NCBI RefSeq assembly: GCF_964340395.1
Contig: NC_135565.1
Location: 12,634,242 to 12,698,241 of the forward strand
DNA: 64,000 nucleotides
Reading direction: 5' to 3'
From: Glandiceps talaboti
Taxonomy: Eukaryota; Hemichordata; Enteropneusta; Spengelidae
Below the pieces are notes generated by a model, which saw nothing but the letters and a program-made list of their open reading frames with translations, did no database searches and was not told the origin of the DNA. Both the position numbers and the translations under genes were made by a program. Numbering within the stretch: the first letter of the stretch is position 1; every line of letters starts with the position of its first letter. This document shows, one piece after another, positions 37,401-49,400 of this stretch.

Positions 37401-40400
37401 CGTTCTGCTCCTTCAGCTCTTCATACACCCGTTGATGTTCAAATAATTCCTGCCGTGATCTCTGGAACTGCTCACCACGCCTAAACGGTAAAATGAACCG
37501 AATATGATTTCATGATTCAACTACGTTGGTAATCTCAATTATCCAGACACTGCCACTGAAGGCTCTCACTTCAACCTGCTCCCAGAAGTGTCTAGACTAA
37601 TACCATAGCAAAATCTTTGTGTCAACATTGATGAAATATTGTGCATCTCATATAGATATGTTTGCTATCATGATATTAAGTCCACACTCTTCCAAGGATG
37701 GCAGGGTGGAAGAACACACACCCCCAGTGTCAAAGTCTGGGTAATCATGACTGTAACATCTGTACCTAGGTACAACCCATAACACCAAAGTAAAGCGGTT
37801 TCTGTATGTACAGCAATCATTTATAGCATTCATATCAAGTGTACAAGTATACTAACTGTTTCATTTACTATTTGACCACATTAGAAAGACCACATACTAG
37901 GCTTGTAAATAAACCAATTGAAAATAGTATACTTTTACACTTGATGTGAATGATATAAACAAGTATAGCACATAGAGAAAATGCTTTACTTCAGTGTTAC
38001 CAGTTGTAACTAACCTCTTGTAAACTAGAGCTTAGAAAAGTGAAAATAAAAAGTGAATTTGCACTTCCACTTTAGAGAGGGACACTTTCTGTCCACATGG
38101 TGATAAATGTAGAGATATAATTAAAGTAAACACTAACTGTGCAGAATTTGAAACTGATTGACCATTTATGTATTACCATGGTTACACAGATGACAATATA
38201 GAGTACAAATGTCTGTATTTGAACAATCTTAATCGGGTCAATCACAATATGCACCCATATTCAGGCTGATGCTGTCGGATCTTAGAGAGACTGAGCAGAG
38301 CTTATCAGCTAGAACAAGACAACAAAGAGAAAACAGAGAATAAATGGAGAAACAATCTAAACCATTAAGTTCCGCTCAGCTATTGCTGACAACTTAGCTA
38401 AAAATGATATTGAATCACTTACTGTTTTTTCATTCCATAGGCTGTATCTGATGGCAAGTTTGGATTGGTTAGGATATCTTTCTCAAGCTCTAACTGACTA
38501 TTGACATTGTCTCTGTCTTTCTCCATCTTAGAATAGTTTCTTCTGAGTTGAATTAACAACAGAACTAACTCTTCATGCTACAATAACAACATTGTACAAA
38601 TCAATATAATGTACTTACACAACTTTTTACAACAAGAGACTAATAAACTCAAGATTCAAAAGCCATGCTAGTTTTTACATTTTCAGTAGTACCATGGGTT
38701 TCCATACCAAGCACCGTTATTTCAGTAGGAACCCTAGTTAAAATCACTTACGGAGCAGAGAGAGAATTTAGCTACAATTTATAGAAACTATTGATGCATT
38801 ACAACATCTGATAATACACTACATGTACATACATTTATAATATCAAAAATACCATATTTCCATGACAACTGATAACTTACAGTTTTACCCATCAGGTCTC
38901 CAGCTGATATACTAAGTCTTAATCTATGTCCGTTCATTGTCATCAGTTCCGGTTGTTTCTTCCATTTCTTGTGTTTACCACCAACAGGACCACCACCACC
39001 AGCAGGCTACAAAGACAATGGTATATGTGAAAGATCATGATGGATGGGCTAAACCAGGGTTATACTATAAGTAGTAAACGTGAAATCCAAACCACCCTCA
39101 GCTCAAGTTTATTAAGTATAGATCTGATTGTGCCCACCCACTGTGATTTAATACTTACACTATTTGACAGATGTTACTTATCTATGGTTTGTTACTTATC
39201 TAAGTGTTTATTGATGTTTACTAGGTGGACAGATGTTACTTATCTAAGTTTTTGATTATGTGTCCCGATTTAAGGTGGCCATTATCAAACTTGTTTAATA
39301 TGTGTTTTTATGTGTTTTATTGTCATATATATATAAATATATAATCATAGAGGTATAAGTGTCTTGCTGGAGAGAACAGTGCTCGATGCAACATTAGTAG
39401 CAGAGCATAGTTTACCAGTTCTCTAATGATCGCTAAGGAAGCGTGAAACTCTCAGTACCGACTTACAACATCCTTATTAAAAACAATATTGTGTGGAGAA
39501 CTCCTAACACGAGATTGGTGTGCTAGAGCTTAATTAATCATTGTTTGACCATTGAAACTAAACGATACACTGTACAATATCTTACCCACAACTCTCTCTG
39601 ATTGGTATGCTTGGAGGTTCCTTATTTTATAACTTTTTCAATAATCCATACTTTTCAACATTTTAAGCATAGTAATTAAGTTTAATTAATATGTAGCAAA
39701 AGAACGCTTAGCAATCAAAAATAAAGTTCTAACTTTTGTATGAAAATGAACTAACAACTAAATTAAGCATGTGCTGTGAATAAAACACTTTTCACTGTCA
39801 AAGTGTCAATAACTTGGGTAGTCAGTGTGTATGATGAGTTTTAGTATGTAAATTTCTTTTGTCATACCTATTCAAATAAATCTATATCTTTGGCAAAGTC
39901 ATTACAGGTGCATATATTTTCCTTAGTTTCGTCGCAAATATTCTGCATGCCTTACAAGAAAATCTGCTGACAAATTCCTAAAATTGCTACTTCTTCTACA
40001 ATAAATCACTGATACCAGAACCGATGAAAATGGGTATTCAGAAACTCATCAGTGGCAATTCTACGCTTGCCAAATGGAAGAAATGTTTTTACAAAACCCT
40101 ATACACTGGTGAGATTTGTCTGACTTCAAGGAGATGATGTCCAACACTACAAATCAGAGAGAGTTGTGGGTAAAATGTTGTACAGTGCGATATCCCCTAA
40201 CTCATACTGTTTTTAACAACTTGATTATTTTTTCATAGTAAATCTATTCACCTGTCTTTCCATTCTTTCTACCATTTTATCAATCAGATCCTCAGCTTCA
40301 TTCCTAATGTTTGACGGCTGATCTTTCCTATATCCAGTTTCTAAATCCATAACATCCGTGATATTCCGCCTTGGTTCCTGATATCTGGCATCCCTAATAT

Positions 40401-43400
40401 CTGGAGATCTTCCCAATGTCATGGAGTGCTGTTTTCCTGGCGAGTATCTGTCAGGACCTGAAGAGAAAAAATGCAAGTATTACAATAATCTGGTTTGAAC
40501 TATTATAACTATGATGATGGTACAAGAATTACATTTATACATAAATGTTCACTAAACTCGGTGTTAGTAGTTTGAAGATATAAGAACGCACAAACACCAT
40601 TTTCTCTGAACTGTTATAATTATAAAGATACATGTGTGTATCCTGTAGAAAGAGCAATGTACACACATAACACCAATCTGCTATGAAGTGTTACAACTTT
40701 GATATATGCAAGATTGTAAGAATATAAATTTATCTGAACCCTTATAAGAATGATGAAGATACAAGAATTTACAAATATTACAAAAACTTTTACTAAACTG
40801 TTATAACTCTGATGATACAAGAAAGGAAATTCCAAGTATTAAAACAACTTTCACTAAACTGTTATAACTTTGGTTATACTGTGAGAATTTCACTTACTAA
40901 ATGCTCCTGGTGATTCTTCAGGGTGTGTGTATAGCTGTCTGTTAGCAGTTTGTTGTCGTGGTTGCTGCTCCCGATAAATTTGTCTTTCCTGTATTGGGTA
41001 ATCTTGGTGTTGAGGATACGCTGGTCTCCCTTGGTGTTGTTGTTGTTGCCGTGGTGATCTAAAAGTCTCTGAATCAGAGTAATAGCCTGTTTTTGACCTC
41101 CCTGGTGACCTGATGATAAAGATCATTATTACATAAACAATGGTTAAACTTATTGGTCAGATGATTAGCGTAGATTGGTTCAGTTTTAGTGCAGGAGGAA
41201 ACTGGAGTACCCAGGGAAAACCTGTGTTGTACGGTAGAGTCAAACTGAACGACACTTAATTACAGCGTGGTCAATTTAATCAAGCCCTGAATGGGGTTTG
41301 AACCCCGACTGCAATGGTAAGAGGCAAGTGGTTTAGCCACTCGGCCACCAACAACCCCGGTAGTGGTGTCATTGCACTGCGACTACACAAACTGATGATG
41401 TCATTGCAATGTGGCTTCACAAACTGATGTCACTGAATGGCAAGACAAATGACAAATGTTATTGTATCCTAGTTATTCACGCTCTAAAACCTGTCTTAAC
41501 ATACAACTTACTTCGGTTCATGATGTTGTCTTTGATCCCTTCTATCTGGTTGGTGATTCCACGGTGCGGGAGGTGGCTGATTCTGGTATGGACTCTGTAA
41601 TATAGACCGCGGTTCAGCATTAACGGCCATAGGACTCTGTAAGAATGACCTCTGTTCTGGTGATTTGCCAGGAGGTAATGACTTCGTGTCAGGAAACTTG
41701 AACACTAGCGGTGCCATGTGTTTTCTCTTTTCATGATTTTCTAACTGTTGCTGATAATTATCAGGTAATGGAGGTCGTCCAGGTGAAGGGTCAAACCTCC
41801 TAGCATCCTGTGAATGATTGAGATTAGCCGTCCTTTCTATTGGCAGAGATTGTGTTGAAGTCCTGAAGGCATTCTCATGAGAGCCCTGCTTTACTTGTTC
41901 CTTTTGTTGTTCACGATCGTGCCACTCATACAACTGCTTCAGTGAAGCTTGTCGTTGAAGTTCCTTCGGGTCAGACCAGCCCTGAGATTGCGGACTGTAC
42001 TGTTGAGAATGATGTCCAGGAGTTGTTTCACGCGGTGGCATGGTTTGATATTTTTCTGACTGCATTCGAGGTTCTGATCTCGGAGTCACATGTTGCCGTT
42101 GTTGTTGTTGTTGTTGTTGCTGTCCATGTGGTGGTGAAATGTGAGTTGGCATGGTGTTGTATTTTTCTGATGGTGACCGTGGACTAGCCTGCTGTTGTCG
42201 TGGCGATGTTTGCGATGGGTATGGCGAAGTATGAGTTGGCATAGTATTGTACTTATCGGGGTATTGAGCTGGGGGTGAACGCTGTTGTCGTGATTGCTGC
42301 CTTGGTGGCGGCACTGATACCGTGCCAGCTGGTAAAGTATTGTATCTCTCTGGATGGTCCTGTATATTACTAGGCATGGTGTTACTTCGACCATGAGGGC
42401 GCATATCACTGGGTGGTGTTGTTCCACTGTGAATAGATGCAACATTTTATCAATTTTGATTCAATTTAAACTTCTTTAATAAACAACTGATGTGTAAAAC
42501 TAGTCAAAGATTAAAATTTGGTTTGTATTCATTTACAGCTGATATTTTGTCAAATAAACATTAAATGTACTACATTCAGAATATTGCAAAAACCTATCAA
42601 TATGCCTGTACACTTCTGATTACTATGGAAAGGAAATATAAGGCCCTAACAAGCCTCCAAGATATATTTTCTCATAATAGTATGGCGCCCTCTGTGGTGA
42701 GAACTTGATAATATTCACTATCCAACTGTACCCTCATCTCAAACCATGTCACAACATTCAGACCATGGTACTAAACATGATACTGGACACTTTAACCACA
42801 CTTTCATTCTGAGGACAATTTCCACAAAATGTAAGATACAGCTAGATTTTGAAACATGCCACACCCCTTTGGGACTAAACTCTTGGGATACAATGTCGTC
42901 GTTCTAGAGCACTGAAGCCAATACCTGTTTTTGTGGTGATGCCATTCCTGTAATCTTCTCAGTGAATCTTGTTGTGTATCTCTATATTGACCACCTGTGA
43001 AAATACATACAATATCACATGCCATTAGTATTTGTAGATGTGACAGTTGTAGAAGTCTATGTAGAAGGATCTCTTTTAACTAGGGACAAAAATATTAGAA
43101 TAGAAATAGGTACTGGACTCCATTAGATACAGTTCATACAGATGAAGTAACATTTTGGAATAATGTACTAGTTTGAAGCAACTGTGTAGCGTTTGTCCAG
43201 ATCACTCAGACAGCATCAGTGCAACGATGTTAAGCCATCTACTCAAATGACAGCCTTTAGTACCGTCACCTAACTATGTAGCTTTTGTCCGAATCACTCA
43301 GACGTCATCAATGATATTAAGCCATCTTAGTGCTCAAATGACACACTTAGTGCCATCACCTAACTATGTACCGTAGTCATTTCAAACTAGAATCCAACAA

Positions 43401-46400
43401 AGGTAAATTTACCGCAATTAAGGGACAACAATGCTCATTAAAAAATTGATGGTCTGGGCAAACAAAAGCCTCACCCATACTAAATTAAATGACAAAGGCT
43501 GATTAAGTTTAATGAGATCAAGGAGAGGGGACTAAAATGTCTGCACCACTCACAGAGTACATAAGGCCTCTTCAGATTTTTACAACTATATTTCAGTCAA
43601 GTTGCAAGGTGCAGGGTTAGTGAAAATAACTTTTCTGTTGTCCCGAAGCATGCAGAAATAGCGATCAAATAAAACCACTCCTGCCTCAGTGGAATTAAAT
43701 ATTCACATGGACACTACAGGGTAAGAGAATGCAAAATAGGCAAAGGAGAATTTGGTAGAAAACAGTGGCACATATACTGGTATGTAACTGAAGAATGGAA
43801 TTGTGGACTGAGCCATAGAAAGCAGTGAAAGATCTGAATGCATCATAAAAATACATTTAACCTTGACGTCAAAGAGGGCAACGCAAAGGATGAAACTAAC
43901 AACCCTTACTGATGTAATTTGTATCTTTACTTTTTAACATTTTTTGAGACTCGTTTTTCTTTATGTTTTATCACTTTCTTGTGATCACATTCACAACGTA
44001 CCTGGCTGTCTTGATGGGTATGGGTTTGGTGTTTTGTTGCCATAGTGATCACTCTGACCAGGTGATGACAGCTCCTGTCCTCGTCTTCCTGGTTGGTTGC
44101 TAGGGTTACCAGGTGATGAATAGTGGTCCCTCTGTGATGGTGCAGGCATTGAATTTGGGTTGTAGGGAGAATTGATCACATCTGGTCCTGATCTAGGCCT
44201 CCTCCCACCTGGAGTGCCATGACTACCACGAGATGAAAATGACCTGAAACCTGCCTCGTCATCATCATCATCGAAAGGTGGTCTCTGTTCCATCGGCTGT
44301 CGGTGATCTACTGGAGGTCGGTGTTCCATTTGTGGTCTGTGATCCATCGGTGGTCTGTGATCCATTGGTGGTCTGTGATCCATCGGTGGTCTGTGTTCCA
44401 TCGGTGATCTGTGATCTATCGGTGTCCTGTGATCTCGTATTGGTGGTTGATGTGGTATATCATAGTATCCTTCTATCGCAGATCTCGGTCTTTCTTGTAC
44501 ACCCGGATCATTGTTGGTTCGCGGTGAACGTAGAGATCTGAAACCTGCTTCATCTTCATCTTCAATAGGTCTCTTCTGGCCACTGTGAGGTGCTGGAACA
44601 CTCTTTCTATTCTGTTGATCTCTGAAAGATATAAAGGAGACAGAGAAGTGTATGGCAATACAGAAATTAAACATCTACATTCGGATGATTATACCGCCAC
44701 CTAGTGGTCAGCTGTAACTATGGAATTTGTCATGCATGATTCTGATGAGAATCATCGCCCAAGACACATCGAGAGCTCAATACTAAAAATTCTGAACTGC
44801 TTGTGCGTTATTGACCTTGTAAATCAATATAGAATTCAACTCTAAAACAGCAATTATAATGTTCAGCAATAAGATCACTGAAAGTATTACAACAGAACAC
44901 TGTTTGAGGGTTTACAACAGCACACTACTGTACACTGGAATGAGGCATCATGGGATTTACACCAACTTAGGAGTTTCACACTTCTTGAAACCTTCCCCAC
45001 ACAGTATTTGTGTACTTCCGAAAGTGTCTCACCCAAGCATACAGCAGGCCTCTTATAACCCATTTCTGCCAACACTAATATAGAGGTGGCACAAGGGAGG
45101 ATGGGTGAAAACGAATTTTCTGAGTGTCCTAAGTATGCCCTCTAAGTTCAATTTGACATGCCACTTATACACACAATTTCTAGTGATGCACCAAAATATG
45201 GTGTTCCCCTATTTCTTACTATGTATTGACTCACAAGAAATGCAAGTTTTTATTATTTTGACTCACAACAACAAAATCTGGCGATCATTAGAGGGCATAC
45301 AGGTGCCCTACGACTATTGTTAATTATCTATGACGTCTGCTACATGTATACTTACTGTAATCCTCTCTGTAATACAGTTGCTAGTGTCAAATTACTTATC
45401 CAATTTATCATGTCTTTTTCTGTGTCCGCATAAAAATAATATGTCCTCATATTGGCATGAACACACTGTAAAAGTAAATAAAAAAACATAGTTCAACATG
45501 AGAAGAGAATGGACAGTCTACGTCAGATTGGGATAAACATATTGATAAGAAAACAGTTGTTTAGTAGTACTATAGCAACAGTTGCCATAGCAACAGTTGG
45601 TCCAGAACATATGAATGATGCTATGTAATACTTATGACTCCACTAATGAGATAATAGTAATGCAAAAAACCCTGGGATTGAATCATGAGCCTTTAAGTTC
45701 TAGTTCTGATTAGGATGCCAATTTTGATCAGAAAGACTTCGCCTGGCACCAGTACAGTGCCATTAGTAACACCACCTAAGCATGTTAGTAACTGGAACTT
45801 GGAAGGGCTAATGTGTCTGCACCAGCCCTATGTTGTAGATCAGTGCTAACACCAGACTGGCACTAATACCAGTGTTAATGCAGGAGGAAACCGGAGTACC
45901 CGGGGAAAACCTGTGTTGTTCGGTAGTCAAACTGAACGACGCTATTCTTACTTACAGCGTGGTAAATTTAATGGAACCCTGAATGGGGTTCGAACCCCGA
46001 CTACAGTGGTAAGAGGCAAGTGGTTTAACTCTCGGCCACCGACAACCCTAATCATCAGGCTAGCAGACACAGTATTAACATCAGGCTATCAAACAAGGAA
46101 GGAATTCTTGAGCTGCAGTTGCAAAAATCAAGTCTAAAATACTAATAAAAGAATGAATATAGGAGGTATACTGACCTTAAATGCATATTTCTTGTGAATT
46201 TTATCTTCTGGAGTGACAGGACTTATTTCATAACTTGGCAGGAGGACAGAGGTTAAATTGGTTTCTTCATCAGGACCTATGAAACACAAAATAAATGATT
46301 TTATAAGTTTATATCATGGCTAATCTAGCTGTCCAAAGCGCTTTACAAATATTACCCCTGGCTCGGATCTATAGCGACACAATGGCCCTTTATACTTCAA

Positions 46401-49400
46401 CTCCCTGGGGAGTATACAATCCATTGCAGCCTTTATAAGCACATAGGATTAAAGCATTCACATTGCAACCTCTATCCTATACAGTTCCCCAATTATACAG
46501 CTGGTTGACTAAGGCACAGTCATGGTTCAAATCTTGCCCAAGGACTTTAGCCACGCAGAAACAAACGGCAGCGACGGGGCTCAAACCTGCAACCTGCAGA
46601 TTCCAAGCCGGCCACTCTAACCATTCACCCATCATGACTTAGGGCATCTATTCAATATAAGCTATTGAATAGATGATAATTTAATTCACAAGAGGGTGAT
46701 ACATTATACATGTCATATTTCAAAAGCAAGTGTCTTTTGACTATTACAGTTCAGCATGTGCACAGAGAGTTGAACACCCAAGATAATCTCTAAACAAAAG
46801 TAATGGGCAAAGAATTATTCCACCACAAGAGGGTGCTGTTTGGTGGTTTGATTATTGATTTAAAGGTGATTCAAAATGCTCACATTCACTATCGCTAATT
46901 TGCTAGACGACATGTTTGTGAAATGCATTCTGGTTTTAAAACTTTTCAAAAGCGTCTGCAAACACCTTAAAATGACCCTTTTTCAGTCACTTCCCTTCGG
47001 ATTTACTTAGAGAGTTTTCGGGTATTTCCGGTCCCACCTAGACCACGGGATTTTATGACGTCATAAAGAGACATGGATAGCACGTAGCCTATGGCGAGCG
47101 TAGTCACTAGGTGAACAAAACTCAACAGCATTGTGAAAAAATACATTGCTAGTGGTTGTAACAGACATCAGTAAACAAAAACTACACTCTACATGTCTTA
47201 TTAACCAACATTTACCGATATTTACTCACACTTTCTGACTAATTGGCAGTGTCCAGTGGTATAAATGCTAAAATATGATCTCCCCATATTATGGCAAAAT
47301 AAATCAAAACGGCTAGACAACGGAAAGATGTATTACCTTTATAGATGAAGAGACAAAAGTCTGACAGAACACACCATCTTCTTTTCCAAGCCCTCAAACC
47401 ACCAGTTTCTTGTTTGTAAAGCCATCCTTTTAAATTGGCACGCGATGAATTACTTCGTTTGACAGTTGGCAAGTGTTTTCTTGGCACTTTTTTGTTCACA
47501 AAGTTAGGTTTCTCCATACTGTCAGTATTAGTAGAAGATACTGTACTACCAGTAATACTTATTTGATCTTTCTTTGGTGTCCTGTTATTTAAAAAATTTT
47601 AAAAAAAAGATGGAAAAATGAATTATCAAAGCTGCACTAGCTGAAACGGGAACATTTTTTGAAACTATAGTGATCTACTTATTCATAATATCCTACATAC
47701 AGCATTGAATCACCTGTCGGTAAATGTCAATGTAGTCTGGATGCCAACTGTGGTCTAAGTGAGTGAAAGTATAAATTGTAACGATACTGTATAGGAACTA
47801 GACTAATGTAAATGTGAAGCTGTACACTAACGATAATTCAGGGCTTGAAAAGAACTTTTTTCTATGGTAGAGGGCAACCACTTTCAGAAATTGGTTGCCC
47901 AAGGATGGTGACCAATAGTTTCATATACCTGAACTGAAAACAGAGTTACTCTATTGTAAATAAGTTTGTTATTAAAATATTTCCTGTCTGCAAATCTCCC
48001 ATCCTTTAAATCATCGCATAATCAATGGTACATTGTAGCCTGAGTGGGCTACCAGCTGTAAATTATGGTAGCCCCATGCCATGACAAGAGTGGGCAGTCT
48101 GTGGACAGGGGACTACTGTTAATTTTGAGCCTTGGATATAGTACAATAAATACAATTAGAGCAATTTCGGTGTCCACACCCAAAAATCGACGATCAGAAT
48201 TTCAACCTGTTACTCTACTATGGGTAAAATGACAGGGTCTGTGATAAAATCAACCTCTAATTAACATTTAAAATGCCTCAGTATTCATTTGGTATTTCAA
48301 CTATTTTTTGTGAATATCTTGTTGGGTGTCTGAATTCTGATGGACAAGAAATATACCAGTTAAAGCTAGTGTAGTTTTAAGATTACTTATCTACAATAAA
48401 CTACATCAATTAATCAATAAATCAATCAATCAATCAATCAATTGATCAATCAATCAATCAACTGGACATACGTTTCCAGTACAACAGAACATTCAAAGGT
48501 ACTGTACAGTTAAGAGTTGAAGACTTCAGAAAATGAACACATTTCAGTCAGTTTCTAATTGATTACAGTTTAATCAGACTGTGCCAAATGATTTGTAAGT
48601 CTATACACACCCAGACAAGTGACCAACAGTTTAACAAAGGTCATAGGTCACATATGTACATGTAGGTCAAAAGGTCAACACTTTTTGTGCTGGGAACAAT
48701 TCCTCTATTTTCTTACATCTTTACTATTATCTGTTATTTTTATAGACCCATACAATGTTCTGATTGTTCCCTGTAGGCCAAACAAGCACTCAACCTAGAC
48801 TGCAAATTTTGTAGTCCGCAAAACACTAAGAAATGTTTACAGCATACTTGCACAGCTGTTCGTGTGATAGTTTAACACTCAAGTATGTGATGGTATGTCT
48901 TCTACAGTCCAGTGTTCTCCCCAGGGTCATTAAACCATGTCAAACAAAAATTGCTTAAAATGTTGAAAAGTAATTTGCATATCAAAATAATCCTTTCATA
49001 TGCAAATTTAACCATGATGCTTGAATAAATTCCTGTGGAGAATACGGACATCTTTAGCATGACATCACTTTACCACTGTAAAAAACTTTCTCTGTAATGT
49101 TTAGAGATTTTTAAGGCCCAGTTCAGATAAGTTAAGGTTTAATATTAAATTTGAAAACAGTTGTCTGAAAGAGTTACATCATACATGTCCTTTGAACTGA
49201 CAACAATAAATGTATTTCCACAACGAGAACCTCAATCATCACTATTCTTAAACACTGCTAAAGCCTAAGAAAAGTTTGGTTCCAGTTAATACCCGACTAA
49301 AACCATTGAAATAAATTAAAGTTGGGTAATATTTCTAAAATAATAACCTTTCTGAAATCGAAGAAATTGGCAAGATATTACTAAAACAGCATGATATTCC

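Noticed and set aside
41290-41350. True tRNA gene (minus strand)
   Set aside because: A and B boxes are present, but there is no closed acceptor stem and the sequence continues into a SINE body seen twice in the window.
42086-42445. 119-codon minus-strand frame
   Set aside because: Shadow of the true exon 41512-42426 in another frame; the true frame has the conserved LYEWHDRE block and fits splice phases.
44278-44541. 87-codon plus-strand frame
   Set aside because: Antisense of the HRxPMD hexapeptide repeat.
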